In this document: positions 1 to 10,706 of the stretch, piece by piece
How positions within the stretch are numbered: the stretch's first letter is position 1
How the letters are laid out: the number at the start of each line of letters is the position of its first letter
NCBI RefSeq assembly: GCF_963675165.1
Contig: NC_087390.1
Location: forward strand, 1,135,501 to 1,199,500
Direction: 5' to 3'
Source of the DNA: Halichondria panicea
Taxonomy: Eukaryota > Porifera > Demospongiae > Suberitida > Halichondriidae
Length of the DNA: 64,000 bases
Program-made: the position numbers and the translations under genes
Notes under the pieces: generated by a model
What the model was told of the DNA's origin: nothing
Database searches by the model: none
What the model saw: the letters and a program-made list of their open reading frames with translations, nothing else

Positions 1-340
1 CAAGTCAACAGAGCCTTGCAGCTCTCTTCTCACTCTTGCAGCTACCAATAGCGTGCAGAACTAACTACTAAGTAGAGTAGCAACATTCGGTAAACAAGTT
101 TGGCTACGTGCATGCTCTTCTGAAAAGGCTGCAATGGCATTCCAAGTAGGCATAACTCGAGACAAAGCATTATTTTGCAAATCCACGAATTAAAATCTAA
201 TTAAACATGACTAGAAGCCTATAGAAACTCTTACTTGCACTTGATTCATCCTTGATCAGCTGTAGCAGTCTGCACAGACACACACACAAACACACTACCG
301 TATACCTCGCTTGCGCATGCACACCGAGGCATAACTATGG
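1..340 (+). repeat. Dispersed repeat family R1, copy a (left end outside window)
   Basis: The sequence matches 29.93-30.27 kb and 14.30-14.64 kb nearly base for base. Shared landmarks are the AGAGCCTTGCAGCTCTCTTC segment, a short CA tract, and an end at CACCGAGGCAT near 320-340. Complete copies elsewhere begin with ATGCCTCGGTG, so the family has 11-bp terminal inverted repeats. It lies in the last intron of SMARCAL1-A, exactly as copy c does in SMARCAL1-B, so it was present before the block was duplicated. No coding capacity was seen. Confidence 0.75.
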
Positions 341-609
341 CTTGCACAAATGCACAGTAGAATATAATAATTAAGCAACTGAATTGCTTGGGGAAATGGT
401 CTCTGTGTGTATACATTCGTAGTAGATTTGAAGCATCACAGATCTTGAATTATCAGACCTAAACACTTTATTCGTACTTTATAAGCTCTCTACTGTTAAT
501 ATTATTTGAACAGTCACACATGGAATAGCCACATAAGATAAGCCACATAAGATAAGCCATACAGTAGTTTCAGTAAGGGACCTATAATTATAGTGAAGTC
601 TTTGCTGAC

Positions 610-3600
610 CTTGGCTGTGAGTACTGCGCTCTCTGCACTGGAGAAGTCATCTTTAGCCAGACCAGCTTGACTCAACACTGACAGTTTGTTCTGAATCAAG
701 GGCCTGCATGTGTGAAGTGATGACATTGTGTTTAATGAATGGCTTGGTTCAAAACTAGATCTACATGTAATTAAATGCCACAACAAAATTACTTTCACAT
801 TACATAGTTACACTTACAGCATAAGACACTTATACATGTACTGTACATACGTTCTAATAAAACATTCAAGCACAACCTAGCTCTTACCATATAAAGTCAT
901 CCACTGTGTCCTTCGCAATGAGGTAATGGACATTGACTGACGACTTTTGGCCTATTCTGTACGCCCTGTCCTCAGCCTGTACCAGTATCTATATACAGAG
1001 ACCAAACCCATAATAACTATGACAAAGCAGAACCGCTGATAAAAAGGGGACCCTCTACGAGATACTGTATCAATATAACCTATGTAAGCATTGCAAAAAG
1101 GAAAACTTCTCAACAATGTATTTTCCCCGAAGTGTTCTAAGTACATCAAGCCTTCAAGAGTGTGTGCATGACTATACTTACTCCTGGGTTCCAGAACAAC
1201 TCAGCAAAGATAACAGTGGAGGCAGCAGTGAGGGTGAGTCCTGACCGTGAGGAGAGACAGTCAATTGTTAGAATACTTATACAATCCACTCGAGTTATTC
1301 AATTTCAAACATTTTATGATTTTCAGAAGGCTTTTTAGATGGTATGCTCAATTCTCACATTTGGGCACATTTGGAACGGACCATAATTTTCTTCATGGGC
1401 TATGGGGTCTATATAATAATACCTGCATTAGCCGTGGTGATGGAGAGTACAGCCACTTGACACTGCTCGCTGTGCTGGAACTGATCACACAGGGCCTGTC
1501 TCATATCAGCTGGGGTCTTGCCGTCGATACGAATGTAGGTGATGGCCTGTGTATGGGTGAAGTGGGTGGGTTGTGTGAGGGGGGTGGGTGGAGGATCAGC
1601 AATTGATAGCGATCAACCATTAGTGTGTGTGTGTGTGTGTGTTAGTGTCTACATAAGTACGTAATGCTCCTAGAAGATATAAATAGCTAGAGTAATAAGT
1701 TTTAGTTTGGATATAATTATAGTACGCAGGATGAAATGCTGAGTCAGCAACTCTTTCTCACAGGTGCCTGTACACACACTAATCCCAACCTTCTTGTCCA
1801 AAGCCTCACAGAGACCATTCAGTACAGACACGTGATGGCCGAACACGATGATCTTCCTACCACCCTCCAACATGTCCAGGATATAGTCCTTCACTGCCGG
1901 CAGCTTCATCTTGCCTGTCACATCAAACAGAGGGAGGAGGGCGGTCCGTCGCTCAAGCTTCTGTGGGTAATGGTGGGTGGGTGGATAAGTACACAACAGC
2001 AGGTCTGATGAACTTAAGTTCCTATAGACAACTTGGACACCATACAATAACATTGATTGTAACACATACATGTAGCAAAACGCTAAAAAAAAAAAGCAAA
2101 TTTGGTAAGCTAATCTGTTTAGAAACACTGTTTTTAGAGCCTCATAGCATACACTATATGAAGTGTATGAACTTACTTTGAGTTTGCCAGCATCGTTGAG
2201 TTGTCTTTTATAGTCTTTCCATTCTTTGCTGCCTCCCTTTGGTAACGAGAGATCCAACAACACCTGTCATATGAATCAATTGTCAATCTAATGGTTTCAA
2301 TTAACCGTGACTAGTTACCATCTTCCTTGTTTTAGAAGGAAGTTGATCGAGAACTTCGGACTTCATCCTCCTAAATAGAAATCATACAGTTAGTTAATAT
2401 ACGTTACAAATTAATAACACTACAGTGTGCACAACACTATAGACAGCATCACATGATGCATATATTATAGTAGGATGATGCTATTATTGTGTAGCTACGT
2501 ATGTACATGCTTTGATTAACACGGAAGTACGATGTTCTTGCACACCCAGTGACATCACATGATCCCATAGATACCTGATCATGATGGAGTCTTCTAGGTA
2601 GAGCTGCAGTTCTGACATGTTGGAAGCACCACTGAAGTCCCATCCAAACTGATTCTAATGCATAATTAATTATGGGATGGTATAATAATTTCAATGGTGT
2701 TACAGTACTCTGACAGACAAAAACAACAGGAAGAAAATATTATCAGTATTTACGTCAAACAACAGCAGTACACACACACACTGAAAACTAACAAGTTTCT
2801 AGAGTTCAATATCAAAATGATCCTTCATAAACGTCGAGACTGCATCACATAAAGAGTGTGTTAAGCTCCACAAAAAGTACATCAAATTTTTACACTGTTC
2901 GAAATAAAGATACGGATCGTCCGGATGGCTTGTTACACATCTGTATAAATATTCTAGATAATCTCCCGGGACTTCTCCTAGCAATTTTTGGAAGTGTACT
3001 TTTTGCGGATCTTGAAATAGTTTGCAATCGATGCTTGAAAAGTAGTTGAGGCTTTTCTTAGTTACAACACAGTGTATTCCATGATAGAGATGTAAGATAG
3101 TTGATAGACCATCAACTGAGGAGAGAACGAGATCAGTCACTTGATATTCTTTATGACAATACGATGCTTTGATTGGAATCACAGCACTAGAAAGGCTGAG
3201 TGTAGTACCAGTAGATTCAAAGATTTCCTTGAATGTCTCATCGATGCCATTGGCTCCATCGAACACGGGGACAACCTCATCACATTTGGCCAATAGATAC
3301 TGCTTGTAGCTATCGAAACTGTCCCTCCAAAGCTCTGGGTGAGGTAGGAGGTACGAGCTCATTTCAAAGGCTGCCTTTTTATCATCTTTGGAGGAGTGGT
3401 GTAGTAGAGAGTGTGCCACAACTTCTTGAAGATGGGGAGTTAGTTTGTTAGTTTCTTTGGATGTTGATGAAGCCAGAAGCTCTTTAAACACAATTTCTAC
3501 GGTTTCTTTCAGTAGATCTTTGATGAATATTTCCAACATTTCCATCAACTGATTAAAGTGAGGCCAAAGAATTTTTGAAAATACGTCTCTAGAAAATGTC

Positions 3601-6600
3601 TTCCGTCTTTCATTAAATAAGAGGACAATCTTTTTTTTAGAAGCATCAAATTCATTGACAAAATTCACTAGACAAGTGAATTTATTTGAAGCTTCTTTTG
3701 TTGCCATAATTATTACAACTATATAATTATACAGAAGGCCTCGTCTTGAAAATAAAATGTGCAACTGCATGCATGGTGTACTTTCTTATATACTGACCTA
3801 AAACACAGCAATGTAGTTAGTCAGCTTACTTAGCCAGCTAAGCAAGTGCAAATAAATTCACAGTTTACACGAAACTAATTATGGTATTGCACAAGCTTCA
3901 TGCAACTAGTCTATCAATATTCATGTAAACAGTCGTGCATTCCAAGAATAGAAACATGACTGAGATTCCAACAAAATAACATAGTATATCATGACACCGA
4001 GTGTTGTAGCGTGCTGCCTGTACACAATTTTCATGTTATATCACAATGACCCCGTACCAGAGGCTACGCGACCGTGTGATAAGAAAAAGTGAAACGCAGA
4101 AGGGCTGTATGTGGCTTCTATTACACGCTTATCGCTATAAAACAAGGCAATGAAAACACCAAACATAATGTCAGCCATAATTAGCCCTAGTTGCAGATTC
4201 TTCAATAATGGAGGTCACGATGGTTTTCATTACTCTTGATTCACCTTGACTCCATTGCAGTACCTCAGTCCGAACTGGGTGTGGGACACTAGTCTGAAGT
4301 TCTTGTCCACTGCAGTTATCTGTGTGTACAGCTCGATGGGTCGGGATAGGGCAGGTGTCCCTGACAACAGGACAGCCCTCCGAGCACTCTGGGGGGGGGG
4401 GCGGCGGGTGAACATACTGGTGTATAGTAACTAGGTATGTGTATGTATGTACAGCGTTTGTGTATGCATGCAATGCACTGTGTTTTCACAGAATGCCTTA
4501 AAAAATATGACTGGATGCTGTTTCAGAGAAAGCTGGCAATTAATATTCAATAGAGCTAATGAATTTACTTTGAGCCATCAAATCTACGTACTTGGAATCC
4601 TTTCAAGTAATCATAGCTTCTGGGCAACCCAGCATAACTACCAGACACTATACACTGTCTACTGTGTACCTTGATGACTGGAATGGCTGCTTTGGAGCGA
4701 GCAGTGCGATAGTTCTTGAGAAAGTGAGACTCATCCTACACAACAAAACACATCATGATTATACCAACTCCTCATTGTAGGACATTTACAAGTCAGAATT
4801 AAGCGATTCAATCTCCATTTTAGTTTGTAGAAGTGACTTTGATAAAAGTAGTTGCATATCATGGACCATTAAAAGTGGTCACTCAAACTCGAGTGGGTTA
4901 GTAATCTATCCCCCTCAGGTATTTAGCGATTAATTATAGCTGAATATGCATCATTGGCTGTTATGTAACATACAGTAACACAGGTGCACTAGATACCGCA
5001 ATGATGGCTGAGAATCTGTGCTCCGTGATGTCCTTGCTCATCCTGACCAGCAAGTCATAGCTAATGATATTCACGAGGCAGAACGAGCCACACCCCTTTG
5101 TCGTTAGGATGACATTAATATCAGCGACCACCAGTGAAGGAATCCATCGTTTGAATGCCTGCACAGGGGGTGGGCATAATATGAACTGTATGCTTACGCT
5201 ATACGTATATACACATCATACGAATGGTCAGTGAAACATCAGCACCACAACTCACTTAAAAAATTCATTTCCACATAAAGAGCAGAACACAGACTAGCGC
5301 TATTTCAACAACCCTCTATCTAAGCTCCTTTGGCCTTGAAATTAATAGTATTCGAGTCTCACTGACATACATGCAGCTACTTTAGCTATATACTAACTCA
5401 CACAATTCTACTACATGTATAATTATCTGAAATAATTGCTTAGTAGATAATAGTTTACGCTCAACAGAGATAGCCTCGCCCACTCACCTCAGCCCAGGTG
5501 AGTCTCACTGACGAGGGGCACACTACGAGGAGGGGCCAATCAGAGCGGTAGTAGGACATGACGGCTATGGCCTGAAGTGTCTTGCCTAGTCCCATATCAT
5601 CAGCTATCAACACTCGGCCATCACGCTTGATCGAGTATCTGTGGGGGGGGGGGTTAGAAGTACATTTGCATTAGTTGGGATAATTGTAGAAAGAATCTAT
5701 CAAGGAAATGAATGGGTGTATATAAAACTGTGTGTGTTTTGTGAGTATAACAAGTTCCTGATGACCTACAAGCTATGGCTGCCGCTCTAAAAGACAAAGT
5801 ACAGTGTCAGTATCAAGACAATAACTTACTCCACTCCTTCTTTTTGGAACTCCATCAGAGTGGTGCTCAACTTTGTCTCGATCCTGCTCCAGTCAATGAC
5901 ACTGGGATGGGACTTGGACTGTATGGAATGGTACTGTGCCTGTAGCTGTGATAGGAACAGGTTTATGACTGGTCTGGGTATGAGGTCCAACTCCACATGC
6001 TTGCAGCTGCTCTGGATAGCTTTAACTGCAGAGGGGAGGGGCTGTTACAGTGACATGGAATCAACAACATACCCAGTGAATTGTAGTCTTCTATTCCAAA
6101 GCTCCATAAGGACATTTTGGTATCTATAGAAAAATTTTTGAAATGAATGATATGAATGGCGTGGTCTGGGAGTGCTTCTGGTAAGCAGTCAATCCATGAT
6201 TTTTATTCAACAAAATACTTTTAGAGGTCATTCCATAATGCTTTGAAAATTTCACGTTTAAGGTAGAGAGGAGGATGAGGTAATTATATACCGGTATGTT
6301 TATACATAATTATGTTTACAATATTAGTCTAAAACATAATCTTACTGTAAGCTCTTGTAGGCATCTTCTTGAATATCTCAATGAGGTCATGATCGTACTG
6401 CACTTTGACCTCCAGCCTTGTCTTGGACACCATACAAACCCGTGCCTTCTTCTTGTCTCTCAGCTGGGTACACTTCACAGGGGGAGGGTGGTCAGGCGGT
6501 AGTGATGGTGATGGCTTGCGGCTCATCGCTGCTGCCACTTTAATGGAAGCATCCGGTACTGAGGTGACGAGATGAGGTGCATTCAGAGGTGGCTTAGAGT

Positions 6601-7152
6601 AGAACGAAGGAATTCTCGAATTTACTGGAACTGCTTTATTAGGTGCCGATTTCGGAGGAGAGTTATATGGGACAATGTAGACAAATGAGAAGTGGATGGT
6701 TTGGAATAAAATGGTGGTTGTTGGAGACCAGTTTGAGATGTCTTTGATGATGGGAGTTCATTGTGTAATGTTCCTGTTCTTGGTAATGATAGTGTCTTTG
6801 TGCTGCTGGAGCTTCCTTGGTGTGATATTAGAGGATTAGAGGATTTTGATTCTTGTACTTGATTTCCTGCACTGGAACTTGAGCTAGATTCAGCAGAATT
6901 AGGGTGAGATCTAACGTTGTCATAGGAACTCGAACTAGGAAATGTAGACGCCATCTTTGCCGTAGTAGCTGCAGACGTAATGTAAGTGTGTCTCTTTGCA
7001 AGAGGAGGTCCATGCACACCAGTGTGGGGTGGAGCCACTCTCCGCTTGGCTGTTAGTTTGGCTTGAGCTCTTCTTCTGTTTGCCTCCATTCTCTGCAGCT
7101 GCTCAGTAGACATTCCTCCACTGCCACTAGCTGATGGTCTACCAGGATGCAT
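610..7152 (-). pseudogene. SMARCAL1: SMARCAL1-like annealing helicase, copy A (frameshifted, 3' exon outside window)
   Basis: This copy carries the same exon series as the intact copy at 29.5-37.2 kb: an N-terminal RPA-binding-like segment ([17 protein letters not shown]), a HARP domain, the helicase motif I exon (ADDMGLGKT, about 5.49-5.64 kb), the DESHFLKN exon (about 4.7 kb) and the motif VI exon ([11 protein letters not shown], about 0.9-1.0 kb). The last visible exon starts at 610; the terminal exon would lie left of the window. The first exon has two extra bases near 6663-6675 (AGTTATATGGGACAATG against AGTTATGGAACAATG in copy B). They shift the frame upstream of the HARP and helicase domains, so the protein would end after about 176 residues. 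The splice sites I checked still look usable, so this is a young pseudogene, or a gene with a sequencing error at that point. SMARCAL1 re-anneals RPA-coated DNA at stalled replication forks in the nucleus. Confidence 0.8.
2799..3707 (-). CDS. Intron-nested intronless gene, unknown 302-aa protein (copy A)
   Basis: This single open reading frame lies wholly inside SMARCAL1-A intron 7, on the same strand. I chose the start at MATKEASNK rather than 21 codons upstream, because the upstream part is a low-complexity AT-rich leader and the two AIG1-like genes in this window also begin MATK in the same AATTATGGC-ACAAAA context. The protein is soluble-looking and helical. It contains an acidic/hydrophobic stretch ([20 protein letters not shown]) and a Tyr/Cys-rich C-terminus ([19 protein letters not shown]). 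I see no nucleotide-binding, zinc-finger or membrane motif and do not recognise the family. It differs from the block B copy at only about three residues by eye, although its host gene is frameshifted. Confidence 0.7.
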   Translation of the reverse strand: MATKEASNKFTCLVNFVNEFDASKKKIVLLFNERRKTFSRDVFSKILWPHFNQLMEMLEIFIKDLLKETVEIVFKELLASSTSKETNKLTPHLQEVVAHSLLHHSSKDDKKAAFEMSSYLLPHPELWRDSFDSYKQYLLAKCDEVVPVFDGANGIDETFKEIFESTGTTLSLSSAVIPIKASYCHKEYQVTDLVLSSVDGLSTILHLYHGIHCVVTKKSLNYFSSIDCKLFQDPQKVHFQKLLGEVPGDYLEYLYRCVTSHPDDPYLYFEQCKNLMYFLWSLTHSLCDAVSTFMKDHFDIEL

Positions 7153-7194
7153 GGTAGTCTCTTTAGTGTGAATAACTGGCTCTTAGTCTAGGAA

Positions 7195-7310
7195 CATGTA
7201 AATCTCTAATTGTTGTATATATTGAGTTTTAGACCCTCGATAATTAGAGACCAATCGGGAATATCCACCATGGTGGAGAACTAGCTGGGCGGAGCCCGGC
7301 ACCCGTTCCC
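7195..7310 (-). pseudogene. NLR 3'-end fragment
   Basis: The segment containing TTGAGTTTTAGACCCTCGAT and GGAATATCCACCAT matches the LRR C-terminal coding region of both full NLR exons (10.85-10.95 kb and 37.44-37.50 kb). In block B this position, just upstream of SMARCAL1, is the 3' end of an intact NLR exon. The fragment is therefore what remains of that NLR after deletion in block A. Confidence 0.7.
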
Positions 7311-7504
7311 AACGTACTATAGTAAACATCACTTCTAGACTATTCTAGATGTGTTGCAGTAGATCATGTGTTTTGTTAGTAGAACATTCTAGAAACAGGT
7401 GTTTAGTATTTAAGTGTTGAGTTTTGTATTAATTTTGTTGAGTGCCATGAATTGACTGTGAAAACTGAATCAATGTTATCTCTAAATCCCTGATCCCTCG
7501 AGCT

Positions 7505-7556
7505 CACACCACGCACAGGGGGTACGATTCTGATAACCCCCTCGCCGTTAGGGACA
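7505..7556 (+). pseudogene. Displaced fragment of MUT exon 5
   Basis: The segment around CAGGGGGTACGATTCTGATA followed by ACCCCCTCGC matches MUT-B exon 5 near 44547-44580, which codes for [16 protein letters not shown] itself lacks exon 5. This stray piece lies more than 15 kb from MUT-A, inside NLR debris. It is too short to function. Confidence 0.7.
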
Positions 7557-7879
7557 TCCAGCTCCAATGACCAATCTCAATGAAAAGTAGCTGCTCCTGT
7601 TTGGAGCATTTTCTCTATATAATTATGGATTGCAGAGAGTAACTCTAGAGATTGTAAGATGGAGAATTGATACTTCTTTTTATTGTTGATATTCTCTGTA
7701 AACTTTACTACAATATTAATTCTGGTAAAATTCAACAACAATATTATTCTGACATGAGATCTAGATATTATGGATTAGAGTTTAATTAATAGAGTCTAAT
7801 GTATATATTCACGTAGTAGGGAGCCCCATATTACGATTAACTGATCAATAAATTATTGGACTAGCCAATGGCTACACTA

Positions 7880-8580
7880 CACTGATAGCAGGTAGATCAC
7901 ATGTCGCCCAGGGCACGGTATTATATATACAATATTCATTCATGCTCTTTAGGAAATCTATATTCGTGACCAATTTCTTTTGTCGATAAACGTTTACCTT
8001 AAGGTGGCATATTTTCTGCTATTTCTGCGAATGAGAGTAAAATCGCAAAAATTGATACTAGCAAATAATTGGCTGCCCTCTTGTTCAGATCGACATTTCG
8101 CAAAAAATTATACCAGCAAAATGCACAAAACTGTAAAAACGCAAACAAATCTACCTGTGAAAATAATTTATGTCACCTTAAGGTATTTATATACATCCGC
8201 ACATTCTAAGTGTTTAGTGTACTGGAGAGGATATTTGTCATCAGCATGCAGGGAGGGATCTTGTATCGTAAATACACTGATAGCAGGTAGATCACATGTC
8301 TCCCATGGGCACGGTATAACATTCATTCATTGTAATTCTCTCTTTAGAAAATCTATTAGTGACCAAAACGCTTCAATTTCTTTGGTCGATAAACGTTTAC
8401 TTATACATCCGCACATTCTAGGTTAACAAAGTGCTTAGTGTACTGGAGAGGATATTTGTCATCAGCATCTTGTATTGGTAAATACCATGAAGTATGATCG
8501 ATAAGTTCCTATTGCTTCATCTGGTTAGAGATGCATGGTGGAACAATTATCGGATTTGGGTTTTGAAACGAAAATAATAA
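7880..8580 (-). pseudogene. Shredded NLR exon fragments (5' part of NACHT exon)
   Basis: Several short pieces match the 5' part of the NACHT exon out of order. Two copies of the AAACGTTTA / CATCCGCACATTCTA segment lie near 7.99/8.20 kb and 8.39-8.42 kb. Two copies of a GCAGGTAGATCACATGTC segment lie near 7.89 and 8.28 kb. A piece of the exon start (CAAATCCGATAATTGTTCC on the minus strand) lies near 8.54 kb. The reading frame is broken repeatedly. I read this as remains of the NLR exon that followed the DEATH exon at 9.0-9.3 kb. Confidence 0.65.
7997..8183. mobile_element. 187-bp MITE with CCTTAAGGTG ends and TA target duplication
   Basis: The ends CCTTAAGGTGGCAT and ATGTCACCTTAAGG are inverted repeats flanked by TA on both sides (7995-7996 and 8184-8185). 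The element interrupts an NLR fragment: the uninterrupted sequence is present 400 bp downstream at 8.39 kb. TA duplications fit the Tc1/mariner group. There is no transposase. Confidence 0.7.
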
Positions 8581-8768
8581 AGTGGAACATTCAACAACAT
8601 TGGGTCCTCCAAACTATGTATAGGTAAAAGTGAGAAATATACATTAATATATAGGACCAAACTTTCTTATACTTGAATAATGTATGTACAGTAATCTTTG
8701 AGATAATTATGTTTTATTCTATCACTATCAACATAAATTAAGCCGATTAACTAAGGTGATTCAATCAC

Positions 8769-10606
8769 TGCATGGTTGGTCCAGAAGACAATTGTTGCCT
8801 CTTCGATGGCCCAGGCAAAGTATCATCATCTGCATGAAAGTATAAAGATGGTACATGTATAATAGGATGGCAATTGCATGCTATAATTATAGTATCTAGT
8901 TTTACGTTCCTGACTATAGACTGTGGTCAATAATCCATTCACATGTCTCTAAGCTGCATGATGTCTACTCCTAGAAATTAATGTTTATATAATGTGGTCG
9001 AGGTTAACCTATTCTCACCTGTAAATTCCTCCTTTATAGCATCAGCGAGGGCATCTTGTCTAACTGCTGGTGCTCTGAGACTCTGACATATTTTAGAATA
9101 GGTGAGATTGGCAGTCTCCAAGCAAACAGTTAGCATTTCACGTAGATAGTCCTTGCTCTTGCGATAGTCTTGTTCTATATTTTTGAGGGTTCCAGAATGT
9201 AATCCCAGGGCAAGTCCTAGTTCCTTCCAGTTACCAGCGACTTTGATCAGTTTCTCATTAACAGACCCCAAATCATCGAGAGTCAGAATGGAGCCTTTTT
9301 ATAGGTACAATGGGATACATGCATGTGGTTTTACTATATGAAATAGCTGATAAATTACTTGTATACGCATATATATAGGAGACATCTGCTTACCAAGCGT
9401 TGGTCTTCCTGACTCGTCTTTTTTGTCCTCTTTTTTTCTCTTAACACCAATTATGGTTGATGGTTTGGACTCTTGAAAATATTTGTATGTAAACGTAGAG
9501 TATAATTATTATAGTTGAAATGCTAACTATAATTTATAGTGTTACTGTAATATAGCAGGTAATTTTCGTTGGTGAAAAATGAACTACCCAATTAAATAGT
9601 TCGTAATCTAAATATATTCATACAGCTCTTGGGGTAGAATAATTTCGCAGTTTTAATTTTCGTATGATGCTCTTCAATACGAAATGTATATACCATCATA
9701 CGAAAATAACCCGCTATATATATACGGTATAATATATGGCATGATTTGTACAGCTATAAAGACGATACAGAATCCACGTAGTAAGATGCTCCATTCTCTC
9801 ATGTGCTTCTGACGATATCAAGAGTTTATTAGGAAGAGTACACACATCCATTTAAAACCGTAGTATGGGGAAAATTCTGTACAGGAAATTCTGTACATTT
9901 AGAACTTAAAATTTATTTAGCTATGTACAGTATAATAACAAGGCCGTAGCGAGCAAGTTTAGAGTGGTCAGGTGGTCAGGCCAAGGTAAATTTTGAAAAA
10001 AACGTTAACACAACGACCATTACCAGGAAACCATCAGGCATTTTCAACAATGTAACGACTATTACCTACTTAGGTCCAAAAAGTGGTAAGACTAAAATCT
10101 GACCAGCCTGACCGCTTGCTATGGCCTTGAATAATTGTGCAATCTACGTTTTTGCATGGGGTTATAGTACTGGATTTGGACCTACGTACATTCTAATACT
10201 CAGATTACCAGGTTTCATATTTTATGTATCAAATCGAGGGTAGGTATAGGTGTATAGAGCAATATAATTATACTTAGTCGCATGTGATTAAGGTTGCATT
10301 GCTAATAGAAAGATTTGTAACACCTGTTAATTAGCACGCATCTATTATAATATCTGTGTAAAAAGTGAACAGTGACACATACATACATGCAGTACCGTCT
10401 ATACTGACATATTAAAGCTATAAACGATGCATGCAACATGCATGCAGTGAAGGGGGTTAATTAATACCTTCCTCAATAGAAGCACGAGTATCCGAGGTAT
10501 TATAATATGGCGTCTGCTGCATGGTCAACGATTGGCTCTCTCTCGTGGTCTCAGCCATATTGTATGGCAGCGGTTGATTAGATATACTAGACGGATATCC
10601 CTGCAT
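8769..10606 (-). pseudogene. DEATH-domain NLR remnant lacking its NACHT exon (NLR-A0)
   Basis: Exons, 5' to 3': 10468-10600/10606 (starts MQGYPSSISN), 9394-9471 (Lys-rich, VKRKKEDKKDE, ending GRPTL), 9019-9294 (DEATH domain, with W and L positions as in the other two DEATH exons), and a linker near 8769-8829. Phases agree up to the linker, which is 61 nt instead of the 66 nt seen in the sister linkers, so the frame is lost there; the NACHT exon that should follow survives only as debris. The 9394-9471 exon ends with the same CCAACGCTTG-GTAAG as the 2A exon of NLR-A2 but has lost the hydrophobic stretch and the 2A motif. It could still encode a small DEATH-only adaptor. Alternatively these exons are the 3' continuation of the NACHT-LRR exon upstream (see findings). 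Confidence 0.55.
9550..9731. mobile_element. Degenerate MITE of the CCGTAT / GGGTAATTTTCG type
   Basis: The left side reads AGCAGGTAATTTTCGTTGG and the right side CGAAAATAACCCGCTATATA, an imperfect inverted pair. It resembles the MITEs at 58.9 and 62.8 kb. It lies in the 1-kb intron between the exons at 9.4 and 10.5 kb, which otherwise shows nothing I recognise. Confidence 0.45.
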
Positions 10607-10706
10607 GGTGCATGTAGATCACATGTTTAGCTAAAAGCTGGTACTATATTATAGATCTACTATAGATTAGACATCTGTTACAGAGAGAGATATATATATA
10701 TACTGG

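Noticed and set aside
1247..2263. Plus-strand ORFs of 119, 90 and 72 residues (and their block B twins)
   Set aside because: Antisense shadows of SMARCAL1 exons, which explain the sequence better by splice sites and helicase motifs.
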